64,000 nucleotides of DNA from positions 1,379,303-1,443,302 of the forward strand of contig NZ_OY761553.1 of the NCBI RefSeq assembly GCF_963664735.1, written 5' to 3'. Of this stretch, positions 43,871 through 52,983 are shown one piece after another. The stretch comes from an uncultured Cohaesibacter sp. (lineage in GTDB: Bacteria > Pseudomonadota > Alphaproteobacteria > Rhizobiales > Cohaesibacteraceae). Within the stretch, counting starts at the first letter, position 1, and every line of letters begins with the position of its first letter. The translations under genes were made by a program, and so were the position numbers. A model generated the notes under the pieces. The model did not search any database and was not told where the DNA came from. It saw nothing but the letters and a program-made list of their open reading frames with translations.

Positions 43871-45673
43871 TCAGGACATGACCTGAGAGCGGCTTGACCG
43901 AGAGAACAAGTCGAGCATTGCCGAGCGCAATTGTACCGGCTGAACCGGTTTGTGGATTAGCAACAGGCGCGCATTTGTGACGCGATGCTGCACATTCTGG
44001 GACAAATTGCCGGAAATAATAAGCGCCTTGAGATCTTGCCCGAACTTGGATCGGGCCTCTCTAACAATATCGAGCCCCGTATAATCATCCGGGAAAGAAT
44101 AGTCGGAAATTATCAGATCGAAAGATCCTTCGATCTGCATCATCTGTTCCAGACTGTCCGCAGAAAAGAGATTGCATCCCCATGCATTCAACAGATTGAC
44201 AGTTGCCTGACGGGTTTCTTCATCGTCATCGACCACCAGCACGCGCTTTTTGTTGAACAGAGCCGCGATCCTTTCGGATGGACTATATGATTGGTTCACT
44301 TGCTGGGCCATCGGGGCATTAGCCAACCCTGCGATGGTAATGCAGGTTCCAGAAGGGCCCGTATCAAGCTTGATTGACAGCTTTTGCAGATCGGCCAACC
44401 TGCGAACGATCGCAAGCCCCAGCCCAAGCCCCTTTTCCATTTGTTCCGAACAGCCGATTTCCGGAGTAGAGCGGGCCGATCTCTTTTTGATCTGGGTGAA
44501 CTCTTCAAAAATGACAGCCTGATGCTCAACCGGAATGCCGGGACCATCATCACACACGGCGATACTCACCTCGGCCCCATCGGTCTCGACGATGATGCGT
44601 GCAAAGCCTCCTCCAGAGTGGCGAATGGCATTTGACAACAGGTTCTGCACCATGCGTCGCACCAAAATGGGATCCCCCACAATGCCAACCTTCGGGCATT
44701 CCAGCATCAGGGTCACGTGGGCGATCTCGGCCAAAGGTTCATAGTCGTCAAGGACATGGTTGAGCATGTCTTCAAGGTCAACCACTGTTGGCCTTACCTG
44801 CACTTTGCCGCTGTCGAGCAAACTGACATCAAGAACAGAATTGAAAAGCTTGGAAAGAGTCTGCAGCGAGCTTCGGATACGGCCCAATGTTTCCCGGCTT
44901 CTTTCATCCATTTTTTCTGTCGGAAGCGTTTCGATGTGGAGACCGATCGCATGCAATGGCTGACGCAGGTCATGGCTGGCAGCGGCAAGCAATCTGGTTT
45001 TTTCCCTATTGGCGTGGCTGGCCGCTTCCGCGGCATCGCGATAGCGCTGGGCAAGGCTGAGATTTTCGTTGCTGATCTCAATATATTGAGAGACAGATTC
45101 CAGCACATCGTACCCGAAGCGCAACATCATCAACAGAAATATCAACACCAGCACGCCCAGGAGAATAAACTCATCACCGAGCATAAACAGGCGCAGCGCC
45201 AGCAACCCCAAATATGGCACCGCATACAAAACGAACGAGCGTGGAAATATTGCCAGAGAGCGCACCGCAGCAGCTGTTGCGCCGGCAGCAATCGACATCT
45301 GAATGGCAAAATGGGCAACATTGTCAGGATTGAGACTGACAAAAGTCATCACGCCCCAGCTCAGCCCAACCATGAAACTGAGGCCATCCATCCGGCGAAT
45401 CCAGACATAGGGAGACCGTTGATCGGGAGCTAAACGTGTGTAGCTGCGACGCCAAATTTCCATCAAGAGCGGATAGAAAATGAGCTCGAGAAGCCCCCAC
45501 AATATCAGAAACCACGTGTAAACTCTTGGATTGCCGCTTGCGATGAAAATGAGCACCGCAGCACTGGGAATATGCCCCAGATAGATGGAGTCAGGTGTCT
45601 TTAGAAAGACATTCACATGTTCATGAACGCGACTTTGCGGCAGAGCATTTTTGAAGGCATCCAGAAGGTACAT
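43871..45673 (-). CDS. hybrid sensor histidine kinase with receiver domain
   Basis: 600 residues. About six membrane helices fill residues 25-185 with only short loops. Then a coiled linker, a HisKA domain with the phospho-acceptor in AASHDLRQPLHAIGLH, a HATPase with NLLSNAIRHSGGG, DDGPGIP and GLGLGLAIVRRLADL, and a C-terminal receiver (LVVDDDEETRQ, LIISDYSFPDDYTG). There is no periplasmic sensor domain, so the signal is probably read in or at the membrane. It probably phosphorylates the NarL-type regulator encoded convergently at its 3' end. Confidence 0.9.
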   Translation of the reverse strand: MYLLDAFKNALPQSRVHEHVNVFLKTPDSIYLGHIPSAAVLIFIASGNPRVYTWFLILWGLLELIFYPLLMEIWRRSYTRLAPDQRSPYVWIRRMDGLSFMVGLSWGVMTFVSLNPDNVAHFAIQMSIAAGATAAAVRSLAIFPRSFVLYAVPYLGLLALRLFMLGDEFILLGVLVLIFLLMMLRFGYDVLESVSQYIEISNENLSLAQRYRDAAEAASHANREKTRLLAAASHDLRQPLHAIGLHIETLPTEKMDERSRETLGRIRSSLQTLSKLFNSVLDVSLLDSGKVQVRPTVVDLEDMLNHVLDDYEPLAEIAHVTLMLECPKVGIVGDPILVRRMVQNLLSNAIRHSGGGFARIIVETDGAEVSIAVCDDGPGIPVEHQAVIFEEFTQIKKRSARSTPEIGCSEQMEKGLGLGLAIVRRLADLQKLSIKLDTGPSGTCITIAGLANAPMAQQVNQSYSPSERIAALFNKKRVLVVDDDEETRQATVNLLNAWGCNLFSADSLEQMMQIEGSFDLIISDYSFPDDYTGLDIVREARSKFGQDLKALIISGNLSQNVQHRVTNARLLLIHKPVQPVQLRSAMLDLFSRSSRSQVMS

Positions 45674-45814
45674 TTGTCACTCTTACTTCACGATTTTCTC
45701 CAGAAACCAAGCCAATGGCTCCCATTTCCATCTGAGCCTTCAGTGGATTTATAGTTGCACGAATTCCTTTTTACTTTCAATGGAATAAATCAGCATTTCA
45801 TTACGTTGTAATAC

Positions 45815-45829
45815 GTAGCAATTTGCTAC
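45815..45829. repeat. 15-bp inverted repeat in divergent promoter region
   Basis: GTAGCAA-T-TTGCTAC is a perfect inverted repeat (7-1-7) between the hybrid kinase gene and the DUF4202 gene. It is typical in size for an operator. No regulator is assigned. Confidence 0.5.
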
Positions 45830-45959
45830 ATTTGCACTAGTCCTGCTTTCAGGATAGTATTTAGGCATAACGTTTTCCCTCTGTCGCTTTCCATCGAGTC
45901 TTGTCACATTCTTTATGTGTTCGGCAGTTTCCTAGCCACTTTCTTTCGCGAGGCACCGA

Positions 45960-46580
45960 ATGACTGCACTAAATGACGTTTTGGAATCCATCGATCATGT
46001 TAATGCTGAGGACCCTCTCATGAGCGGAACCGAGGGCTCGGCTTCTGTGCCGGCCAGCCTGTTGTTCGGCCTTCGAATGGACCTTGTTTGCGATGCATTT
46101 GCCCCCTCAGCGGATGATCATGTAAAAATCGCAGCGCGCGGTCAGCTTCTGGAAAGCTGGAAATTTGAGCCCAATGACGAGCAGCAAGAGACTGTGGACA
46201 GGGCTGAAGTCGATAAAAAGGCCAAACATCATTGTGCGCAAAAGCTCAGCCAAATCATGTTGGCCAACGGCTATGAAGAGAGCGACTGCGAAATCGTCAG
46301 AGATTTGATTTTAGGCCAAACAGACGCAGATGACGGTAGGGCACAATTGCTCAAAGATTTGAACGGCTTGGTCTATCTCCGTTTTTATTCCGAGCAGGCC
46401 TCCCGCATCTACTCGCAAGAAAAGCTGTCGGCAGTGCTTGCCGAAAAGCTGTCAAGCATGACAGATGATGCGCTTTTCCATGCCATCGATCACATCGACG
46501 ATCCTCGTCTCATTGATGTCATTCAATCTGTACGAAACGGGTTGAGCCTTCAAAAGCGGTCTATTACCTATATCGACTGA
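45960..46580 (+). CDS. DUF4202 family protein
   Basis: 206 residues, helical and soluble. The family pattern is visible: LESIDHVNAEDP near the N-terminus, LLFGLRMDLVCDAFAP, VKIAARGQLLESWKF, HHCAQKLSQIMLANGY and VYLRFYSEQASRIYSQEKL. The helical bundle with conserved His and acidic residues recalls HD-type hydrolases, but no enzymatic role is known to me. The gene is preceded by a divergent promoter region and followed after 238 nt by a menA-like gene on the same strand. Confidence 0.75.
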   Translation: MTALNDVLESIDHVNAEDPLMSGTEGSASVPASLLFGLRMDLVCDAFAPSADDHVKIAARGQLLESWKFEPNDEQQETVDRAEVDKKAKHHCAQKLSQIMLANGYEESDCEIVRDLILGQTDADDGRAQLLKDLNGLVYLRFYSEQASRIYSQEKLSAVLAEKLSSMTDDALFHAIDHIDDPRLIDVIQSVRNGLSLQKRSITYID

Positions 46581-46818
46581 TCGACGATGAGGCCTTTTCT
46601 TCTTGCTCTATTTGAACAAACCCTCTTCCTCCCTCTGAGGTTGCGCTTTCTGTGACTTCTGTTCACTTTTTGATGACCAGACGTAGATTCAGCACGTGTT
46701 TTTTCATTCAGGAATTTTAATTAGTCACAAAGTAGTGTAGCACAGGCAGGAAAGCTTATTGTTCCCCTGTCGTTGCTTGATGATTTGAGAGGTTCCTTTG
46801 TCCGGAGTTGACGTAAAC

Positions 46819-47745
46819 ATGAATGAGCAGGTTGGTAGCGGCACCAGTTGGTCAACTATCTGGCTAATGGCGATGCGCCCCAAAACGCTTGTGCTGTCTT
46901 TAAGCCCGGTTTTACTTGCAGGCCTCATTGTTTTCGGTTCTTCTCTTTCTGCAGACTGGATCGTCTTTCCGATCATCATTCTGTCTTCCGTCAGCATACA
47001 GATTGCCACCAATTTATGGAACGACGCAGCCGATGCCACTTCGGGGCTCGACAAGGCGAGCGAGCGCCTGGGACCACCCCGAGTTACGAGTCTGGGGCTT
47101 CTCAAGCCTTGGCAGGTGCGTTTGGCAGCATTGCTGTTCCTGCTCTTGGCTGCAGCCTGCGGCCTTTATCTGGTTTTCGTTGGAGGGTGGCCAATTCTCA
47201 TGATTGGCGTTGTGGGTATCATCTGCGCTTTTGGCTATTCATCCGGCCCCTACCCGATTTCAGGTTCCCCTTTTGGCGAAGTGTTCGTCATTTGCTTCTT
47301 CGGCATCATGGCGGTTATGGGCAGCGCCTATCTGCTTACGGGTGCATGGACCGTCACCAGCTTTTGGGCAGGATTTTACATCGGCCTCCCTGCCGCAGCA
47401 GTTCTTGTTGTCAATAATTACAGGGATCGCATAGGCGACGCGGAAGGTGGACGCCGCACTCTGGTCATCCAAATCGGCCCCAAGGCGGCTAAACGGCTCT
47501 ATGCCATTCTGATGCTTTTTTCCTGCGTCGGCTTGGTGCATGTGGATAGCATGCTGCATCCGGGCACGTTGAGCCTTTTAAGCCTGATTATAGCTGCAGT
47601 TTTGATGATCTATTCTCTTGCGCTGCCAATCAGGAAATTCTTCATGGCCGAAACGGCGCCTCAACAAAACCGGTGTTTGTTGGGCACATCCATGTTCCAG
47701 CTACAATGGCTTATCGCTTTCGTCCTCATCATCATTTTCAACTAG
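46819..47745 (+). CDS. menA: UbiA-family prenyltransferase, MenA-like
   Basis: About 308 residues with eight or nine membrane helices. Aspartate motifs that bind prenyl diphosphate through Mg2+ are TNLWNDAADATSGLDKASE and VVNNYRDRIGDAEGGRRTL. The second, with NNYRD and GRRTL, is the form seen in MenA (1,4-dihydroxy-2-naphthoate polyprenyltransferase), pointing to menaquinone rather than ubiquinone. No other men gene lies in the window. The start is open: ATG 46819 or TTG 46798, the latter with GAGAGG 5 nt upstream. Confidence 0.82.
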   Translation: MNEQVGSGTSWSTIWLMAMRPKTLVLSLSPVLLAGLIVFGSSLSADWIVFPIIILSSVSIQIATNLWNDAADATSGLDKASERLGPPRVTSLGLLKPWQVRLAALLFLLLAAACGLYLVFVGGWPILMIGVVGIICAFGYSSGPYPISGSPFGEVFVICFFGIMAVMGSAYLLTGAWTVTSFWAGFYIGLPAAAVLVVNNYRDRIGDAEGGRRTLVIQIGPKAAKRLYAILMLFSCVGLVHVDSMLHPGTLSLLSLIIAAVLMIYSLALPIRKFFMAETAPQQNRCLLGTSMFQLQWLIAFVLIIIFN

Positions 47746-47762
47746 CACACAGTCGACAGACT

Positions 47763-47800
47763 GGCTACACCGCGACATAACGCGCTGTAGCCTCTGTTTT
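47763..47800. terminator. hairpin terminator between menA-like and PCu(A)C genes
   Basis: GGCTACA (47763-47769) pairs with TGTAGCC (47786-47792) and the inner CGCG pairs with CGCG; TCTGTTTT follows on the plus strand. It separates convergent genes. Confidence 0.7.
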
Positions 47801-47813
47801 AGCGCTTAAGGCT

Positions 47814-48272
47814 CTACATTTTCGGAGCCGACTTTGCCCCGACGCCCGCAATGGGCACTTCAATAGTAACCTTGCCCGCTTTCTCAAAAGTCAGCTCCAG
47901 CGGAAAGCTTTCCCCTTCCTTCAGCGGTGCCTTGAGTTTCATGAACATGACGTGATAGCTGCCAGGCTTAAGGGCGACTTCGCCGTGGGCAGGAACATCA
48001 ATCGCTTCAACAGCTCGCATGCGCATGACATCGCCATCCTTGATATGCGTATGCAGCTCTGTGACGTGGCCGACATCTGCACTGGCTGCGATCAACTTGT
48101 CAGCATCCCCTTCGTTGCTGATTTGCATAAAACCGCCACCAGCATTTGCCATGCCGGCAGAAGCGCGCGCAAAAGGAGCCGATACGGTGATCGGTCCAAC
48201 TTTCCACTCAGCAGCCTGAGCCGCTATGCAAGACAGCCCCAATGCCAACACGCCAATAATAAATTTTTTCAT
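47814..48272 (-). CDS. periplasmic copper chaperone PCu(A)C
   Basis: 152 residues. A signal peptide (about 1-19, ending AAQAAEW) precedes a cupredoxin-like domain. Copper ligands are in the Met/His pattern HVTELHTHIKDGDVMRMR and GSYHVMFMKLK. PCu(A)C proteins deliver Cu(I) to the Cu-A site of cytochrome c oxidase, often with a Sco protein; none is encoded here. The ATG at 48272, after a GGGGGGAT ribosome site, begins the signal peptide; the frame is open 10 codons further. Confidence 0.9.
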   Translation of the reverse strand: MKKFIIGVLALGLSCIAAQAAEWKVGPITVSAPFARASAGMANAGGGFMQISNEGDADKLIAASADVGHVTELHTHIKDGDVMRMRAVEAIDVPAHGEVALKPGSYHVMFMKLKAPLKEGESFPLELTFEKAGKVTIEVPIAGVGAKSAPKM

Positions 48273-48554
48273 GATATCCCCCCACTTAGTCCTCAGACCC
48301 ACTTCATTTTCCCATTTCCCGAAGATGATTTTTCAAGAAAACATCCTTCCGTAGAAATGCGAATTTATCTCTCTCACCTACTTTATTAATGCGCGCTTGT
48401 TCATTAGACTATACGACTAAGTGAGAGAACTTAGGCCAATAAGAGTATTTCTAAAGTCGGATCGACTAAACCAGACGCTTCTGTTTCTGCCAAATTGAAT
48501 AGCGGCGTAGTCTTTCGTCTTTTCCGCTGGCCGCAATTGAAAAGGTCACCCCCT

Positions 48555-49445
48555 GTGAATACCCCCCTCATTCCCATCGGTCTGGCACTCATCATGATGA
48601 CTGTCGGTTTGTCCGTTCGTTTGTCAGACTTCAAAGCACTCCCTCGCCAATGGAACGCAGTTGCCGCAGGCTTGCTGGCCCAGCTGGTCTTTTTGCCACT
48701 CATTGCGCTTTGCGTTGCGCTTGTCACGCGCCTTGACACGGTCTATGCCATTGGCCTGATCATTCTGGCTTCAGCACCCGGCGGCATTTCGTCAAATTTG
48801 CTGACGGTACTGGCAAGAGGCAAAACGGCCCTTTCCATTTCGCTGACCATCATGACAAACCTTGTCGCCTTCATCACCATTCCGACAGTTCTGTCGATCG
48901 CTTTCATCGTCTTTAGCGGATCGGACCTTACTGGTCCGAGCAGCAGTGAGCTTTATGCTCTGCCATTTGGCGAGACGGCCATGAAGGTTCTGGCGATCTC
49001 GGCTCTGCCATTGGCCATCGGCATGGCCATTTGCCGGTTCTTTCCTGCCTTTTCAAATCGCATTGAAAAACCGGCTAAATTCGTAGCATCAGCCATATTC
49101 GCCGCAATCGTCGTTAACTCGTTCTACAGCGAGTGGAACAGCATCATGTCTCATTGGAGCTCCGTCGGACCTGCCGTTATCCTGCTAAATCTGATAGCTA
49201 TTGGATCGGCATTGCTGTTCAGCCGTTTGTTCAGATTGAGCGCCCAGCATGCACTTACCATCGCCATTGAATGCGGATTGCAGAATGTGGCTCTGGCGTT
49301 GGTGATCGCCCAATTCATGGGGAACGGGCGCTTCATGGTCCCTTCTTCCATCTATGCATTGGTGATGAACGTATCGGTTCTCATTCTCATCGCTGTTGGC
49401 AACAAGCTTTCAGAAAGCAAGGATGAAGCCCATAGCAAGCAATAA
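48555..49445 (+). CDS. bile acid:sodium symporter family transporter
   Basis: About 296 residues, nine or ten membrane helices, BASS superfamily. LILASAPGGISSNLLTVLARG is the family's Na+-binding crossover region (SNxxT-type), and IECGLQNVALALVIAQF is the second. It probably exports or imports an organic acid anion; pantoate, keto-acids and bile acids are known BASS substrates. Start chosen at GTG 48555 after AAAAGG; a TTG at 48495 opens the frame. It diverges from the copper chaperone gene and has no clear metabolic partner. Confidence 0.82.
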   Translation: MNTPLIPIGLALIMMTVGLSVRLSDFKALPRQWNAVAAGLLAQLVFLPLIALCVALVTRLDTVYAIGLIILASAPGGISSNLLTVLARGKTALSISLTIMTNLVAFITIPTVLSIAFIVFSGSDLTGPSSSELYALPFGETAMKVLAISALPLAIGMAICRFFPAFSNRIEKPAKFVASAIFAAIVVNSFYSEWNSIMSHWSSVGPAVILLNLIAIGSALLFSRLFRLSAQHALTIAIECGLQNVALALVIAQFMGNGRFMVPSSIYALVMNVSVLILIAVGNKLSESKDEAHSKQ

Positions 49446-49564
49446 CAATGGCAAGACTTAAACCTTGCGCCCTTCACATAATGTTGCAGCGAGCGCCTAC
49501 TCTGTCACAAGAGTTGGGCCTCGCTGTTTCTGTTTGGTGAACATTGTGCCGTCCGACCTTTTGA

Positions 49565-50173
49565 TCAGAATGTCGGCGGTGAGCAGGCACTGATGCAAAC
49601 GCAAGGTTCTGCTCCGGGATTGCGAAAACGGTGTGGCAAGGCGCTTTCAAAATACCAGGCATCGCCGGGACGGAGGATCTGCCGTTCGTCGCCTACGGTC
49701 ACCTCAAGACTGCCGGAAATGACGATGCCACACTCTTCCCCCTTGTGGCTGAGAGCAACTCTCCCGGTATCGGCGCCCGGCATCAACCTTTCATGCAGCA
49801 TTTGAATGCTCTTCTCTGGCCGATCGGCCCCAACAAGGCGGAAGGAGAGTTTGCCACGCCCTATCTCTTTGAGATCACTTGCCTTATAGAAGTATCGCCC
49901 TTCCGCACTCAGCTCGAATGAAAAGAAGCGCGCCAGATCCATTTCCACGCCATCGAGGATTCTTTTGAGGGCCCCAACCGACGGATTTGACTGCCCGCTT
50001 TCGATCTGGGAAATGGTTGCGTTTGCGACACCGGTTTTCTTGGCCAATGCGCGCTGAGAAAGACCATAGGCCATGCGTACTTGCCGCAATCTCTCGCCGA
50101 TATCGGCGCCCACGTCCTCTTCTTTATGCTCCATGTTGGACAAATCATTATGAGGAAAATTTGGCTCCACCAT
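49565..50173 (-). CDS. XRE-family regulator with cupin domain
   Basis: 202 residues. A Cro/CI-type helix-turn-helix (about 25-80: IGERLRQVRMAYGLSQRALA, KKTGVANATISQIESGQSNP) is followed by a cupin (about 115-195: GEECGIVISGSLEVTVGDE, LRPGDAWYFESALPHRFRNP). This is the PuuR-like class that controls polyamine or amino-acid degradation. It is divergent from the aminotransferase gene (176 bp gap), which it probably regulates in response to an amine or amino acid. The start follows AGGG at 6 nt. Confidence 0.88.
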   Translation of the reverse strand: MVEPNFPHNDLSNMEHKEEDVGADIGERLRQVRMAYGLSQRALAKKTGVANATISQIESGQSNPSVGALKRILDGVEMDLARFFSFELSAEGRYFYKASDLKEIGRGKLSFRLVGADRPEKSIQMLHERLMPGADTGRVALSHKGEECGIVISGSLEVTVGDERQILRPGDAWYFESALPHRFRNPGAEPCVCISACSPPTF

Positions 50174-50348
50174 GCTCCACCCTCTCTGCGGCGTGCGACA
50201 AGATTGTTCACCCGTTCAATATTTTAAACACTTTACTATCAGCGTACGTATTTTCAATAGGTTATAGGGAGAGAAATAAGGGCTTGTTCATTTCCGCTCG
50301 GCGCAGCAAACTTGCGCGATAAATAAAATCACTTCCAAAGAGGTCTCA

Positions 50349-51677
50349 ATGAACACCCAAAGCAAAATGCCAAATGATTTATCAAGTTTCTGGATGCCCT
50401 TCACGAACAACCGCGGTTTCAAACAGGATCCTCGTATGGTCGTTGCGGCAGACGGCATGTTTTACAAAAGTGCGGACGGGCGCGACATCTTGGACGGCAC
50501 TGCCGGGCTTTGGTGCGTAAACGCAGGCCATAACTCACCGCGCATTGTCGAAGCAGTTCAGAAACAGGTCGCCGAAATGGATTATGCGCCAAACTTCCAG
50601 TTTGGCCATCCAAAAGCCTTTGAATTTGCATCACGCGTTGCAGACATCTTCCCAGAAGGCATGGACCATGTCTTTTTCACCAACTCAGGTTCTGAGTCTG
50701 TCGATACGGCGCTGAAAATTGCGCTGCATTATCATCGCGCGCGTGGTGACGCGGCTCGTACGCGGCTCATCGGTCGCGAACGTGGCTATCATGGCACCGG
50801 CTTCGGCGGTATTTCCGTTGGCGGTATTTCTAAGAACCGCATGCATTTTGGTTCTCTGTTGACCGGTGTGGACCACCTGCCCCACACCCACGACATTGCA
50901 AAGAATGCCTTCTCCCGCGGTTGCCCTGAGCATGGCGGCATTGAAAAAGCCAACGCACTGCTCGACATCATCGCGCTGCATGATCCTTCAACGATTGCGG
51001 CAGTCATCGTTGAGCCAATGGCTGGTTCTACGGGCGTTTTGATGCCCCCTAAGGGCTATTTGCAGCGCCTGCGCGAAATCTGCACCCAATATGGCATCCT
51101 GCTGATCTTTGACGAAGTGATCACCGGTTACGGTCGTTTGGGCAAAGCAAGTGCTTCCGAATTCTTCGGCATTACGCCAGATATCATCACCACGGCCAAG
51201 GGCCTGACCAACGCAGTTATCCCGGCAGGTGCCGTGATTGTCTCCAACGAGATCTATCAGTCTGCTATGGATCACGCTGACGCCGCAATAGAGCTGTTCC
51301 ATGGTTACACCTATTCAGGTCATCCGATGGCAGCAGCAGCGGGTCTTGCAACACTTGATACCTATGCCGAAGATGGTTTGTTTGAAAATGCAGCCTCGCT
51401 CTCTTCTTATTGGGAAGATGCCATTCACAGCCTCAAGGGCGGCAAGAACATCATCGACATTCGGAACCTCGGCCTTGTAGGTGGTATCGAACTCGCACCG
51501 CGCGAAGGCGCTCCGGGTGTTCGCGGCATGGAAGCCATGGGCAAGGCTTGGGAGAAAGGCGCAATGATCCGCGTTACCGGCGACATCATCGCACTGTCGC
51601 CGCCGCTGATTGTGGAGAAAAGCCATATCGATCAGCTCTTCAGCATTCTCTCAGACGTCATCGCAGAAATCGAATAG
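50349..51677 (+). CDS. omega-amino acid:pyruvate aminotransferase (class III)
   Basis: 442 residues, PLP fold type I, class III. Marks are the substrate region SSFWMPFTNNRGFK, FTNSGSESVDTALKIA for PLP phosphate binding, LLIFDEVITGYGRLG and the Schiff-base lysine in TTAKGLTNAVIPAGAV. It most resembles beta-alanine:pyruvate transaminases, which convert beta-alanine and related omega-amino acids or amines to semialdehydes. No semialdehyde dehydrogenase follows; the gene is monocistronic, ending at a palindrome and a terminator. Regulation by the divergent XRE-cupin protein is likely. Confidence 0.88.
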   Translation: MNTQSKMPNDLSSFWMPFTNNRGFKQDPRMVVAADGMFYKSADGRDILDGTAGLWCVNAGHNSPRIVEAVQKQVAEMDYAPNFQFGHPKAFEFASRVADIFPEGMDHVFFTNSGSESVDTALKIALHYHRARGDAARTRLIGRERGYHGTGFGGISVGGISKNRMHFGSLLTGVDHLPHTHDIAKNAFSRGCPEHGGIEKANALLDIIALHDPSTIAAVIVEPMAGSTGVLMPPKGYLQRLREICTQYGILLIFDEVITGYGRLGKASASEFFGITPDIITTAKGLTNAVIPAGAVIVSNEIYQSAMDHADAAIELFHGYTYSGHPMAAAAGLATLDTYAEDGLFENAASLSSYWEDAIHSLKGGKNIIDIRNLGLVGGIELAPREGAPGVRGMEAMGKAWEKGAMIRVTGDIIALSPPLIVEKSHIDQLFSILSDVIAEIE

Positions 51678-51680
51678 CAG

Positions 51681-51698
51681 CTTCAAAGCGCTTTGAAG
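51681..51698. promoter_or_regulatory. AglR-type palindrome at 3' end of aminotransferase gene
   Basis: CTTCAAAGCGCTTTGAAG is a perfect 18-bp palindrome whose 16-bp core, TTCAAAGCGCTTTGAA, is identical to the operator before aglE at 58695-58712. It lies 4 nt after the aminotransferase stop, downstream of the agl operon. It may be a distal LacI-family operator. Confidence 0.6.
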
Positions 51699-51704
51699 AG
51701 ACAG

Positions 51705-51737
51705 AAAAGGCCAGTAGAAATCTTTACTGGCCTTTTT
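51705..51737 (+). terminator. intrinsic terminator of aminotransferase gene
   Basis: AAAAGGCCAGTA (51705-51716) pairs with TACTGGCCTTTT (51725-51736) with a T run. Confidence 0.9.
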
Positions 51738-51754
51738 CTTTGTGATCGTTGCTC

Positions 51755-51793
51755 ACAAAAAAGGCCTGAATGCAGAGCAAGCATTCAGGCCTT
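51755..51793 (-). terminator. intrinsic terminator of agl operon
   Basis: AAGGCCTGAATGC (51761-51773) pairs with GCATTCAGGCCTT (51781-51793), a perfect 13-bp stem with a 7-nt loop. On the minus strand it is followed by TTTTTT, 26 nt after the aglK stop. Confidence 0.92.
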
Positions 51794-51818
51794 AGAATTT
51801 GAGGTGACTATAAAAGCC

Positions 51819-52931
51819 TTATTCCTTGCCAATCCAGCGGAAGGAAATCTCGTCTTCATTGAACAGGTGACGTTTTTCATCGTCTGCGGTCAAAGTCACC
51901 ATCTCGCCACGCGCAAAATCATGGGTGCCAGGGATTTTGGCAATCAAGGCCTCTTCACCAGCATGTGGTGGTTCAAGATAAAGCAACGTGACTTCGCCGA
52001 GTTTTTCGACGATGCGCACTTCGCATTTATAGAGAGCCTCTTCACCTTCGCCACAGAGGCGCAGATCTTCGGGACGCACACCAAACTTGGCTTTTTTGCC
52101 CTTCTGATCCGGAGTGCTCGGCACATTCACGGTGAAGCTGTGCCCCCCCTCTTCAAAGGAGACACGGGTCTTGTCGCCGGTTTCCATAACCGTGCAGTCA
52201 TAGACGTTCATTGCAGGAGACCCAATGAAGCGTGCAACAAACACGTTCTTTGGATTTTCATACAACTCCATCGGCGCACCGCATTGCTCAATGATCCCAC
52301 GGGTAGACAGAACGACAATACGGTCAGCCAGGGTCATGGCTTCGACCTGATCGTGCGTCACGTAAATCATCGTGGTATCCGGCATGCTCTCGTTGAGCTG
52401 AGCAATCTCGATACGCGTTGCCACGCGGAGCGCCGCATCAAGGTTGGACAGAGGCTCATCAAACAGAAAGACCTTGGGGTCGCGCACGATCGCGCGGCCG
52501 ATGGCAACGCGCTGACGCTGCCCACCCGAGAGGGCCTTTGGCAGGCGTTCTAAAAATGGCGTCAACTGCAGAATATCCGCGGCTTTTGATACACGCTCGT
52601 GGATTTCCTCTTTCGAAGCCTTGGCGATTTTCATGCCGAAAGCCATGTTGTCGTAAACCGACATATGCGGATAAAGGGCGTAGGTCTGGAAGACCATAGC
52701 AATACCGCGTTTTGATGGTGGCACTTCGTTCATGCGCTGTCCATCAATCTGCAAATCACCGCCGGAAATATCTTCAAGCCCGGCAATCATACGCAGAAGC
52801 GTTGACTTACCGCACCCGGAAGGGCCAACGAAAACGATAAATTCGCCTTGCTCGATTTCAAGGTTGATATTCTTGAGAACCTTGGTAGCGCCATAGGCTT
52901 TTTCAATATTGGTGAGCTTCAGGCTTGCCAT
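51819..52931 (-). CDS. aglK: alpha-glucoside ABC transporter ATP-binding protein AglK
   Basis: 370 residues, MalK/UgpC class. Walker [19 protein letters not shown], signature ALSGGQRQRVAIGRAIVR, Walker B VFLFDEPLSNLDAALR, switch VTHDQ. The C-terminal TOBE/OB region (from GSPAMNVYDCTV, through KAKFGVRPEDLRL) is the regulatory domain of MalK-type subunits. It powers uptake by AglE-AglF-AglG. GGGAGG precedes the ATG. It is the last gene of the operon; 52 nt separate it from aglA. Confidence 0.94.
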   Translation of the reverse strand: MASLKLTNIEKAYGATKVLKNINLEIEQGEFIVFVGPSGCGKSTLLRMIAGLEDISGGDLQIDGQRMNEVPPSKRGIAMVFQTYALYPHMSVYDNMAFGMKIAKASKEEIHERVSKAADILQLTPFLERLPKALSGGQRQRVAIGRAIVRDPKVFLFDEPLSNLDAALRVATRIEIAQLNESMPDTTMIYVTHDQVEAMTLADRIVVLSTRGIIEQCGAPMELYENPKNVFVARFIGSPAMNVYDCTVMETGDKTRVSFEEGGHSFTVNVPSTPDQKGKKAKFGVRPEDLRLCGEGEEALYKCEVRIVEKLGEVTLLYLEPPHAGEEALIAKIPGTHDFARGEMVTLTADDEKRHLFNEDEISFRWIGKE

Positions 52932-52983
52932 CCTGTCCTCCCGAGAGTTTTGTTACATTCTCTTTCACGCAATTTAATGACCA

